Source of the DNA: Bacillota bacterium
GTDB lineage: Bacteria > Bacillota > Clostridia > Acetivibrionales > JAEZXR01
DNA: 64,000 nucleotides
Direction: 5' to 3'
NCBI GenBank assembly: GCA_023419605.1
Contig: JAEZXR010000114.1
Coordinates: 1-64,000, forward strand
Shown: piece after piece, positions 35,201 to 42,704 of the stretch
Numbering within the stretch: the first letter of the stretch is position 1
Layout of the letters: each line of letters opens with the position of its first letter
Made by a program: the position numbers and the translations under genes
The notes under the pieces: model-generated
Databases searched by the model: none
Seen by the model: the letters and a program-made list of their open reading frames with translations, nothing else
What the model was told of the DNA's origin: nothing

Positions 35201-35581
35201 ATGCAAAAGGAAATTATTTATACAAGCAATGCTCCCGCAGCCATCGGGCCCTACTCACAGGCTGTAAAAATTAACAATATGGTATATACCTCGGGAATGA
35301 TTCCTGTGGTTCCTGAAACCGGTGAAGTGGTGGCAGGTGATGCGGCGGCACAGACGGAACAGGTTCTGAAAAACCTCCAGGAGGTGCTGGCAGAGGCAGG
35401 TACAAGCTTTACCAATGTGCTAAAGACCACGGTGTTTATAAAGAACATGGGGGACTTCGCCGCTATTAATGAGGTCTATAAAAAGTACTTCACGGAGAAT
35501 TTTCCTGCGCGGTCCTGTGTTGAAGTCGCAAGGCTTCCCAAAGATGTACTGGTTGAAATTGAATGCATTGCCATGGGATAG
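35201..35581 (+). CDS. ridA: RidA (YjgF/YER057c/UK114) enamine/imine deaminase
   Basis: Small trimeric enzyme of 126 residues that hydrolyses reactive 2-aminoacrylate and related imines to 2-oxoacids and ammonia. Family blocks are intact: AAIGPYSQAVKINNMVYTSG, NVLKTTVFIKNMGDFAAINEVY and the terminal PARSCVEVARLPKDVLVEIE, whose Arg contacts the substrate carboxylate. ACGGAGG precedes the ATG, 66 bases after the permease. Since tryptophanase proceeds through a 2-aminoacrylate intermediate, placement in this unit makes metabolic sense. A terminator follows. Confidence 0.93.
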   Translation: MQKEIIYTSNAPAAIGPYSQAVKINNMVYTSGMIPVVPETGEVVAGDAAAQTEQVLKNLQEVLAEAGTSFTNVLKTTVFIKNMGDFAAINEVYKKYFTENFPARSCVEVARLPKDVLVEIECIAMG

Positions 35582-35641
35582 AGCCTGTGTATTTGTGAGG
35601 GTTTTTACAAGTACCGTATAAGTAAAAAGTAAAAAGGATGG

Positions 35642-35678
35642 ATATAGCTCGAAATGATTCTTTCGAGCTATATTTTGT
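35642..35678 (+). terminator. Terminator after ridA
   Basis: ATATAGCTCGAAA pairs with TTTCGAGCTATAT across a 6-base loop, followed by TTTG. It closes the tnaA unit. Confidence 0.8.
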
Positions 35679-35754
35679 TACCGTTAATTTTATGGCTGTT
35701 TTTGCAACCCGGATAAACAAAGGTTTATAGTGCGGCACATTCGCATAAAATAGT

Positions 35755-35890
35755 AATAATCGGATGCTTGCTTCGGCAGCTATACGAATTCGGACGAAAC
35801 TCCACTGATTCAGGCATTGTAAAGCCCGAAAACCGTTGACTGTACGATGCTCAGATCAGCAGCGGCCAATCCGATTGTATATAAAACCGT
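35755..35890 (+). repeat. Dispersed long-hairpin element, copy 2
   Basis: Homologous to the reverse complement of 6319-6445. The inner stem CTGATTCAGGCATTGTAAAG pairs with CTGTACGATGCTCAGATCAG around the loop CCCGAAAACCGTTGA. The outer stem joins TATACGAATTCGGA to TCCGATTGTATA. Between the copies at least one stem position changes from T-A to G-C and another from C-G to T-G, so pairing is kept. This copy lies immediately upstream of rpoN and may overlap its leader. Confidence 0.7.
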
Positions 35891-35913
35891 AGAGGGAAAA
35901 GGTGGAGGGATTT

Positions 35914-37284
35914 ATGAATCTAGAGATCAGTCTAAATCAAAAAATGTCATTTTCTCCACAGATGCAGCAATCCATGGAAGTTCTCCAAATGGGAACACAG
36001 GAGCTTTTGGAATATATAAGCCAGCTTACAACGGAAAATCCTGTTGTTGAAGTAGAGGAGCCTGTGAATGAGCTCGACCGGTACGAATTATTCAAGAGAA
36101 AGCTGGAATGGCTCGATTCCAAAGAGGAAGAACACAGGGTCTATTATCAGGAAAGCGAGGATGGCTTCGAGGAAGGAATGGGCAGAGGCATTCCAGGCTG
36201 CGGAGACGCGGGGGAAGAGGATTTATACCGTTACCTGCAATCGCAGCTGAACTTTTTGACGGTTTCGAAGGATGTGCGAAAAGCAGCCCGGTACATGATC
36301 GGATGTATCGATGAGAACGGCTATCTGGATGCCGATTTAGAGAAGGTTGCCCAGGACCTTGCCATGGAATTTAGAAAAGTGGAAGAGGCGCTGCGGCTGG
36401 TGCAGTCGCTGGAGCCTGCCGGAGTGGGGGCAAGGAATTTGAAAGAGTGCCTTTTCATACAGCTGGAGAGACGGAATATACGGGATGCCCTTGTTCATAA
36501 GCTCATTGACCGGTATCTTGAACTGTTAAGTAAAAACCAGTTGGAAGTAATCGCGAAGGAAGCAAAGGTTTCCGTTAGTGAAATAAAAGAAGCCTATAAG
36601 ATGATTCGCAGAATGAATCCAAGACCGGGAATGGGCTTTGATTCGAGAAGCCAGTCCCAGTATTTGACCCCCGACGTAACGGTCGTTAAATTCAGAGATT
36701 ATTATGAAGTGCTTCTAAATGACTATTTATTCCCTAAGATATCCATCAACAGGTATTATCGAAGCGTTCTGGAACAGAGTCCATCCAAAGAAGTGAAGGA
36801 CTATATAAACAATAAGATAAAAGAAGCGGATTGGGCGATGAAATGTATTGATCAAAGAAATGCTACTTTGATCCGGGTAGCAGAAATGATTGTGAACCAG
36901 CAGAGAAAATTCTTTGATGCGGGGGCAGGGCACCTTGTTCCAATGAACTTGAGGGATATATCCGAGGCACTGGGGATTCATGAGTCAACGGTGAGCCGCA
37001 GCATCCGGGGAAAATACCTGCAGTGTGCCTGGGGCACCTATGGCTTGGATTACTTTTTTACAAATGGACTTACCTTACAGGGGGATTCACGCATAACCCC
37101 CGAAAATGTAAAAATCCAAATCAAAGACATTATCGGCGGGGAAAATAGAAAAAAACCTTACAGCGACCAGCAGATTACCGATTTGCTGACCCGGCGGGGT
37201 GTAGCCATCGCCAGAAGAACGGTGGCTAAATACAGAGAGGAACTAAACATTCCCGGTGCTTCGGGAAGAAAAGAATACGAGTAG
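35914..37284 (+). CDS. rpoN: RNA polymerase sigma-54 factor
   Basis: Alternative sigma factor of 456 residues. The Gln/Leu-rich N-terminal activator-interacting region is clear (LNQKMSFSPQMQQSMEVLQM), followed by an acidic segment, the core-binding region and a C-terminal DNA-binding part with helix-turn-helix (ISEALGIHESTVSRSIRGKY). The RpoN box reads ARRTVAKYREELNIPGASGRK. ATG at 35914 is used because GGAGGGA lies directly before it; the upstream GTG at 35902 overlaps this site. Sigma-54 genes are usually unlinked to their regulons, so its position next to a sigma-54 activator and -24/-12 promoter is notable. A second rpoN elsewhere cannot be excluded. Confidence 0.95.
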   Translation: MNLEISLNQKMSFSPQMQQSMEVLQMGTQELLEYISQLTTENPVVEVEEPVNELDRYELFKRKLEWLDSKEEEHRVYYQESEDGFEEGMGRGIPGCGDAGEEDLYRYLQSQLNFLTVSKDVRKAARYMIGCIDENGYLDADLEKVAQDLAMEFRKVEEALRLVQSLEPAGVGARNLKECLFIQLERRNIRDALVHKLIDRYLELLSKNQLEVIAKEAKVSVSEIKEAYKMIRRMNPRPGMGFDSRSQSQYLTPDVTVVKFRDYYEVLLNDYLFPKISINRYYRSVLEQSPSKEVKDYINNKIKEADWAMKCIDQRNATLIRVAEMIVNQQRKFFDAGAGHLVPMNLRDISEALGIHESTVSRSIRGKYLQCAWGTYGLDYFFTNGLTLQGDSRITPENVKIQIKDIIGGENRKKPYSDQQITDLLTRRGVAIARRTVAKYREELNIPGASGRKEYE

Positions 37285-37315
37285 CTTTTAATGATTCCCT
37301 TCCACTCAAGGGAGG

Positions 37316-37389
37316 ACATACACAATATTGCTAGGGATATTTGTTTTCTCTGGCAATAAAATAAATATTTTTAGCAATATTGTGTATGT
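37316..37389. repeat. 74-bp long inverted repeat with 18-bp perfect arms
   Basis: ACATACACAATATTGCTA (37316-37333) is the exact reverse complement of 37372-37389, with a 38-base AT-rich centre. It occupies the gap between rpoN and the oxidoreductase gene. No T-run follows, so it is not an obvious terminator. It could be a small mobile element, a cruciform or a paired operator. Confidence 0.7.
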
Positions 37390-37497
37390 ATTTGTCCCTA
37401 CCGGTAGCTCATAATCTAAGTGAGGTCATCATCAAAGAAATGATGGAGCTGCCTATTGTTTTGAAAAAGGAAAAATCGTTGTGCAGGGGGGATAAAT

Positions 37498-38559
37498 ATG
37501 CCGGCAAGAGTTATTTTAGTAGGAACCGGTGGATGGGGAGTATCCTGGTGCAAGAATTCGCTTCCACGCGGGGTAAAGGAAGGACTTATCGAGGTTGTTG
37601 CTGCCGTTGACATCGTACCGGAAAATCTTAAATATGCCAGGGAATGTCTCGGCTTAACGGAGGAGCAGTGCTTTACGGATGCAAGAAGTGCCTTTGAATC
37701 GGTCAAGGCGGATATCTGTGTGATACCGGCACCGCCGGAGGTGCATGAACAGCTTGCGTCTCTGGCATTTGAATACGGTCTGGATGTGCTGTCGGAAAAA
37801 CCTATCGCGGATTCCCTGGAGGGTTCGATCCGGATTGTTCAAAAGGCGGAATCCACCGGCAGAAAAATGGGGATTACCATGTCCCACAAATACAGGCGGG
37901 ATATTTGTACATTGAGAGATATGCTGCGGTCCGGGGAGTACGGAAAACTGGATCACCTGGTAGCCAATATTACCATGCGGACACCGGAGTCCATTCGAGG
38001 CCGGAGGGATAATGTACCCTATAGCATGCTGATCGAAGGCGCAGTGCATCATCTGGATATACTGGAGGACCTGGCAGGGGCGGAGTGTGAGTATCTTTTT
38101 TCCGATGCATGGGCACCGGAATGGAGTCCGTACAAGTCGGGAGGACAGGCGTTGATTACCATGGGATTTAAAAATGGAGTGCGTGCCAGCTATGAAGCCG
38201 GTTTTTGCAATGCCACCACGCAAAACAGGTGGGGACATGAATATATTCGCGCGGAATGCGAAAAAGCTACTATCATCATGAGCATGGGAGGGATCCGGCT
38301 CTTCCAACCTGTAAAGGACGAAGGCAAAGACGTTTATGAAACCGTCGGAACAGACATAAATCTCAAGGAAGGTACCAGATGGACCCATGATTATCTGCTG
38401 GAACAGTTTGTCCAGTGGGTGAACGGAGGAGAAAAAATGGAAACCAATGTTCAAGCAAATCTTCGGTCCATGGTCCTGGTTTTTGCTGCCATCAAGAGCA
38501 GTGAAACAAGGATGCCCGTTACGATCGACGAGTTTATGAAGGGCTACGGTATAAAATAA
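37498..38559 (+). CDS. Gfo/Idh/MocA-family oxidoreductase
   Basis: NAD(P)-dependent sugar or cyclitol dehydrogenase family protein, 353 residues. The N-terminal Rossmann fold starts ARVILVGTGGWGVSW. The conserved EKP catalytic/binding motif is DVLSEKPIADS, and the putative catalytic segment is EGAVHHLDILEDL with adjacent histidines. Family members oxidise inositols, glucose or related sugars. GGGGGGA precedes the ATG. A cupin gene follows after 23 bases, suggesting sequential action on a sugar or sugar acid. The substrate cannot be assigned. Confidence 0.85.
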   Translation: MPARVILVGTGGWGVSWCKNSLPRGVKEGLIEVVAAVDIVPENLKYARECLGLTEEQCFTDARSAFESVKADICVIPAPPEVHEQLASLAFEYGLDVLSEKPIADSLEGSIRIVQKAESTGRKMGITMSHKYRRDICTLRDMLRSGEYGKLDHLVANITMRTPESIRGRRDNVPYSMLIEGAVHHLDILEDLAGAECEYLFSDAWAPEWSPYKSGGQALITMGFKNGVRASYEAGFCNATTQNRWGHEYIRAECEKATIIMSMGGIRLFQPVKDEGKDVYETVGTDINLKEGTRWTHDYLLEQFVQWVNGGEKMETNVQANLRSMVLVFAAIKSSETRMPVTIDEFMKGYGIK

Positions 38560-38582
38560 CTACAGGTAAGGAGACGGGGTGT

Positions 38583-38942
38583 ATGAAAAAATTCCGTTTT
38601 ACAGAATTGAAGGACAACGCAGGAGACCATCTGCTCAGCAGTGTATTGCCCGGCAAGTATATTTACACCGGAGGAATCGGATTTTCCAAGCCGGGCTCCA
38701 GGAGCCACACCCATGATGGGCCGGACAAGAAGGACTATCATGTGCACAAGGATTGCGAAGCCTTTATTATTTTGCAGGGAAAAGGGTTTGTGGAGATCGA
38801 TAAGATGCTGTCTCCGGTAGCCATGGGCGATATAGTGATTGCCGAACCCGGTGAGGACCATCATCTGATTTCCGATGAAAACGACCCGATTGTGGTAGCC
38901 TGGCTTCATGCAGGACCGGAAAAGCATGTGAATCAACAATAA
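38583..38942 (+). CDS. Single-domain cupin protein
   Basis: Small cupin of 119 residues. Metal-binding cupin motifs are visible as HTHDGPDKKDYHVHKDCE (with His ligands and Glu) and GDIVIAEPGEDHH, and the second-strand segment is EAFIILQGKGFVEI. Such proteins act as sugar isomerases, epimerases or small-molecule dioxygenases, or only bind ligands. It is in an apparent two-gene operon with the oxidoreductase, ended by a strong terminator. Specific function unknown. Confidence 0.8.
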   Translation: MKKFRFTELKDNAGDHLLSSVLPGKYIYTGGIGFSKPGSRSHTHDGPDKKDYHVHKDCEAFIILQGKGFVEIDKMLSPVAMGDIVIAEPGEDHHLISDENDPIVVAWLHAGPEKHVNQQ

Positions 38943-38966
38943 GTTTTCAGAGCAACATACTATAGA

Positions 38967-39001
38967 AACCCGGATGCGTGACAATGCGTCCGGGTTTTTT
39001 A
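38967..39001 (+). terminator. Terminator after the oxidoreductase-cupin pair
   Basis: AACCCGGATGC pairs with GCGTCCGGGTT (one wobble) followed by T6. Confidence 0.9.
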
Positions 39002-39170
39002 CGTGGAATTTTATAGTTGTGCATTTCGATTTTCTACTGAACTTCCTGTAATTTTCCGGTGAGGAAGGAGGTTGTTCATAATATTAGGGGCATTTCTTGA
39101 ATATACCAAAAATATTGCATATAATAGAGAATACAAAAGAATGTCACCGAGTATACGAGGAGGGACAAAA

Positions 39171-39776
39171 ATGAGCAAAAAGAGTCTATGGTCTTTTACG
39201 TTTTCTACGGCATCCCTGGTACTGATTCCGGCTGCTGTGGGTATCAATTACATTGGCAAAGTTTTTGCAGAACTTTTAAAATTGCCGCTCTGGTTGGATT
39301 CCATCGGTACCATTCTGGCCAGCATGCTGGCAGGTCCTATTATAGGAGCCATCTGCGGTGCTGTTAATAATATCATTTATGGCTTGACCATGAGTCCGGT
39401 GTCCTTTATGTATGGGATTACAAGCGTAGCCATTGGTCTGGTGGTGGGCGCCTTGGCCTATAAAGGCTGGATTAAGAGCCTGGGTAAGGCTTTTATGGTG
39501 GGCGTGGTGTTGGCTCTGGTTTCAGCTGTTGTCTCGACGCCCATCAATATCGGATTCTGGGGCGGTCAGACCGGCAATGTATGGGGAGATGCCGTGTATG
39601 CATACCTCATCGCCAACAAGTATCCCGTATGGATCGCTTCCTTTATCGATGAGGTGTTAGTTGACCTGCCGGATAAAATTGCGACTGTGATCATTAGCTA
39701 TGGTATTTTTAAGGGGCTTCCTAAAAAGCTTACGCTGCTTTACAGCAATGACAGTGAATATGAAACCCTGGAATAA
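39171..39776 (+). CDS. ECF transporter substrate-binding (S) component
   Basis: Integral membrane protein of 201 residues with about six hydrophobic segments, the size and pattern of ECF S components. Typical S-component loops are present (PLWLDSIGTILASMLAGPII, GAICGAVNNIIYGLTMSPVS). ATG at 39171 follows GGAGGG; the frame extends upstream to 39072 without a better start. EcfT and two ATPases follow, so all four subunits of a group I ECF importer are encoded together. The ligand is unknown. No riboswitch is recognisable upstream, so vitamin-type regulation is not supported. Confidence 0.8.
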   Translation: MSKKSLWSFTFSTASLVLIPAAVGINYIGKVFAELLKLPLWLDSIGTILASMLAGPIIGAICGAVNNIIYGLTMSPVSFMYGITSVAIGLVVGALAYKGWIKSLGKAFMVGVVLALVSAVVSTPINIGFWGGQTGNVWGDAVYAYLIANKYPVWIASFIDEVLVDLPDKIATVIISYGIFKGLPKKLTLLYSNDSEYETLE

Positions 39777-39840
39777 AACCGTAGGTCGGCGAAGGTTGGA
39801 TAGCAATGAATGTAGGATTTGTCCAATAGGGCAGAAGATT

Positions 39841-39960
39841 TTTATTCGTCTCCCTCTCGGCGGGGGATGTCACGAAGTGACAGGGGAAGCAGGGACTGAT
39901 TCATGGTTGGCTCCCTCCGCCGACTGTGCCGGCACCTCCTTCTGTGAGGGAGGCTTTATT
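39841..39960. repeat. GC-rich palindromic intergenic repeat
   Basis: This stretch inside the ECF operon contains CTCCCTCTCGGCGGGGGA, GTCACGAAGTGAC, and GGCTCCCTC...GAGGGAGGC followed by TTTATTTC. Its composition contrasts with its surroundings. Such CTCCCTC/GTCACGAAGTGAC palindromes recall repeats scattered between genes in Lachnospiraceae-type genomes, an impression from memory. The last stem could act as a partial terminator between the S component and EcfT. Confidence 0.5.
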
Positions 39961-39981
39961 TCTATAAGGATGTGATAGCTA

Positions 39982-40749
39982 TTGAAATCCATAAGCTTAT
40001 ACGTGCAAGGAAATTCACTCATCCATAAAATGTATCCTACCAGCAAAATTGCCTATGTACTAGCCGCGATTGCCATACCTGCCATTATTCCTGCAAATTC
40101 CGTTGCCTTAACCTGCCTGTTTATTAGCGTTCTGGGGCTGCTTTGGGGAAAGGTTTTCAGAAAGGTGCTTCCCTTGATCAGCTTCAGCATGGTCGTGCTG
40201 CTGTCTGTTATTATTATTCAGGGACTGTTTAAACTGGAGAATAAAACTCCGCTGTTTCATATAGGGCCGTTGGTTTTCTATAAGGAGGGACTGGCGTACG
40301 CGTTGGGAATCTGCATCCGGGTAACGAATATACTGTGTGCATTTGCAGTTCTGGTTCTTACTACAAAACCATCGGACCTTGTAGAGGCGCTGGTGAAAAA
40401 AGGGCTCTCGCCTAAAATCGGATATGTTTTAAGCTCTGTACTCCAAATCATACCGCAGATGACAGCCACCATGGGGACCATCACCGATGCACAGCGGTCA
40501 CGCGGCATGGAAACGGAAGGCCGGCTGAGAGTTCGGATAAAGGCGTTTTTTCCTTTAATCGGGCCCGTTGTAATGAGTTCTCTCGTCAGCACCAGGGAAA
40601 GAGCCATGGCACTGGAGGTAAGAGGGTTTGATTCAAAGACGAAGAAGACATTTCTGAGTGAAGAGGATGAATCTACGCAGGATAAACTCGTACAAGGGTT
40701 TTTGATCCTCTCTGTCATCCTTGCCATAGTTTGGAGGGTAGTTGCATGA
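39982..40749 (+). CDS. ecfT: ECF transporter transmembrane component EcfT
   Basis: Membrane energy-coupling subunit of 255 residues. The start codon is TTG, with AAGGATG upstream. Hydrophobic segments fill the N-terminal half. The two coupling-helix signatures with an Arg-Gly pair are present: TDAQRSRGMETEG and RAMALEVRGFDS. These bind the Q-helices of the two ATPases and link them to the S component. The stop overlaps the next start as ATGA. Confidence 0.9.
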   Translation: MKSISLYVQGNSLIHKMYPTSKIAYVLAAIAIPAIIPANSVALTCLFISVLGLLWGKVFRKVLPLISFSMVVLLSVIIIQGLFKLENKTPLFHIGPLVFYKEGLAYALGICIRVTNILCAFAVLVLTTKPSDLVEALVKKGLSPKIGYVLSSVLQIIPQMTATMGTITDAQRSRGMETEGRLRVRIKAFFPLIGPVVMSSLVSTRERAMALEVRGFDSKTKKTFLSEEDESTQDKLVQGFLILSVILAIVWRVVA

Positions 40750-41591
40750 AGAAGATTGTGGTAGAAAACCTAAAATACAGGTATCCCTTGACTGAAACTC
40801 TTGCGCTGAAAGGGCTGTCTTTTGAAGTGGAAGAGGGGGAATTCATCGGTGTCGTCGGACAGAACCTGGCAGGCAAGTCCACTCTCTGCCAGGCATTGGT
40901 GGGGCTGGTTCCACACTTTTACCGGGGTGCCTACGGCGGAAGCGTTGTAGTAGACGGGGTGGAAGTAAAAAAGAGTACCATCAGCGAATTGGCGCTAAAA
41001 GCCGGCATCGTATTTCAAAATCCTTTCACGCAGGTTACGGGGTCCAGGCTTACGGTATATGAAGAAATTGCCTTTGGCCTTGAAAATATGGGGATCGAAA
41101 GAAGGGAAATGATCCATAGAGTGGAGTATGCTATGGAACTTTTAGGCATATACAAGCATAAGGACAAGAATCCTTTTGATTTGTCCGGAGGGCAGATGCA
41201 AAGAATGGCCATCGCAAGCATTATTGCCATGAAGCCCCAGGTCATTGTTCTGGATGAACCTACCTCCCAGTTGGACCCTCAGGGGTCCGAGGAAGTCTTT
41301 AAAGCCATTCAAAGCTTAAGTAAGGAAGGCATGACCATCATCATGGTAGAGCACAAAATAGAAAAAATTGCTCAGTACTCGGACCGGATTATCCTCATGC
41401 ATGAAGGAGAAATTATTGATTTTGATACCCCAGGCGTGGTTTTTTCCAGAGAGGATCTGGAGAACTTTGGGGTGGCTCCCCCCTCCTTTACTCGAATATG
41501 CAAGGCACTCCAGCTAAAGGATGAGAAGACCGGACGATATCCTGTGACGCTGGAAGAAGCCTATAGCAGCTTGCGATACAGGGAGGAATAA
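40746..41591 (+). CDS. ECF transporter ATPase, first subunit
   Basis: ABC ATPase of 281 residues. Walker A reads GQNLAGKST, with Leu where Gly is usual. The Q-loop region is FQNPFTQVTGSRL, the signature LSGGQMQRM is intact, Walker B is VIVLDEPTSQLD, and the switch His is in VEHKIE. It overlaps EcfT by four bases and is followed after two bases by the second ATPase, so the proteins should form a heterodimer. Here the LSGGQ is good and the Walker A slightly unusual, the reverse of its partner. Confidence 0.9.
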   Translation: MKKIVVENLKYRYPLTETLALKGLSFEVEEGEFIGVVGQNLAGKSTLCQALVGLVPHFYRGAYGGSVVVDGVEVKKSTISELALKAGIVFQNPFTQVTGSRLTVYEEIAFGLENMGIERREMIHRVEYAMELLGIYKHKDKNPFDLSGGQMQRMAIASIIAMKPQVIVLDEPTSQLDPQGSEEVFKAIQSLSKEGMTIIMVEHKIEKIAQYSDRIILMHEGEIIDFDTPGVVFSREDLENFGVAPPSFTRICKALQLKDEKTGRYPVTLEEAYSSLRYREE

Positions 41592-41593
41592 AT

Positions 41594-42397
41594 ATGAGCA
41601 AAATACAGGTCAGGGATCTTCATTTTTCCTATGGAGAAGGGGAAGAAGTACTACAGGGGATTAATTTGAGTTTTGACAGTGAAGCTACAGCCATTATCGG
41701 ACAGAACGGTGCCGGAAAAACCACATTTGCCAAATTGCTGAAGGGGCTTTTGAAACCCAGTTCCGGTGATGTATCCATCAAGGGCATAAATACAAAGGAA
41801 GCGACGGTTGCCGAACTGGCAAAGCATATCGGGTTAGTCTTTCAAAATCCCAATGATCAGATTTTTAAGAACAAGGTTGCAGACGAGGTCATGTTTGGCC
41901 CTTTAAATATAGGACAGGCGCCTGAAAAGGCAAAGGAAAACGCCCTGCGAGCCCTGGAGATGGTGGGTCTTATGGATAAGCTGGAGGAAAACCCCTATGA
42001 TTTGAGCCTATCGGAGAGGAAACTCATCAGCATCGCATCCATTGTCGCTATGGAAACGGACATCATCCTGTTTGATGAGCCAACCATCGCCCAGGATTAT
42101 GCAGGCAGGGAAAAGATTAAAAAGATTGTGAAGCGCATGCAGGAGCAGGGGAAGCTGGTTCTTACCATCATCCACGATATGGATTTTGTAGCGGAAGCCT
42201 TTGAAAGAACCATTGTTTTCTGTAATGGAAAAGTTTTGCTGGATGGCAGCACGAGAGAGGTGTTTTCTCAAAAGGATACATTATATAGTGCCTATCTGGA
42301 GCCGCCGCATGTGACACAGTTATGTGAGAAGTTAGGATATAAGGAAACCTTCCTGACAGCGGAAGAATTCATTGCATATAAAAGACAGACAAAATAG
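41594..42397 (+). CDS. ECF transporter ATPase, second subunit with altered signature
   Basis: ABC ATPase of 267 residues. Walker A GQNGAGKTT is canonical, the Q-loop is FQNPNDQIF, Walker B is IILFDEPTIAQD, and the switch His is in IIHDMDFV. The signature, expected as LSGGQ, reads LSLSERK, so one composite ATP site of the heterodimer has a degenerate signature. Asymmetric sites are known in several heterodimeric ABC systems. Also, the residue after the Walker B EPT segment is atypical (AQD instead of LDP). Last gene of the ECF operon. Confidence 0.9.
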   Translation: MSKIQVRDLHFSYGEGEEVLQGINLSFDSEATAIIGQNGAGKTTFAKLLKGLLKPSSGDVSIKGINTKEATVAELAKHIGLVFQNPNDQIFKNKVADEVMFGPLNIGQAPEKAKENALRALEMVGLMDKLEENPYDLSLSERKLISIASIVAMETDIILFDEPTIAQDYAGREKIKKIVKRMQEQGKLVLTIIHDMDFVAEAFERTIVFCNGKVLLDGSTREVFSQKDTLYSAYLEPPHVTQLCEKLGYKETFLTAEEFIAYKRQTK

Positions 42398-42409
42398 AAT
42401 TTCAGTGCG

Positions 42410-42448
42410 AAAACTGGGAGAAAGGGAAAGCCCTGGATCTCAGTTTTT
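42410..42448 (+). terminator. Terminator of the ECF operon
   Basis: AAAACTGGGA pairs with TCTCAGTTTT around an internal GGG/CCC pair, followed by a T-run. Confidence 0.75.
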
Positions 42449-42704
42449 TTGTTTTGCCTTCATACGGTTACAACCGTCATAATTTCTGATAAGAACATCG
42501 ATTTTGCATATTTGAAACAATTTTTGACGATGTTTTCTTCAATACCTACGATTTATTTTTGTATATAGGGGCTCTATAATAAAGCATGTTAGGAGAGAAG
42601 CGAAGTGTGAAAATCACACTGCTGCAAAGTAGAGGAGGTACAAGACTATACAAATTCCGGGGGAACTTGGCTGATTGTATATAGATAAAATGGAGGGATT
42701 CAAA
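42449..42704 (+). promoter_or_regulatory. Upstream region of the GH112 gene
   Basis: AT-rich leader of ~255 bases. TATAAT at 42577-42582 (within CTCTATAATAAAG) is a good -10 element. ATTTTGCATAT at 42501-42511 recurs before the importer at 44944-44954, suggesting a shared regulator site. GTGTG/CACAC makes a small hairpin near 42605-42620. No known riboswitch. Confidence 0.45.

Noticed and set aside
39700..39975. 91-residue plus-strand frame across the end of the ECF S component
   Set aside because: Overlaps the S-component gene out of frame and then runs through a palindromic repeat.
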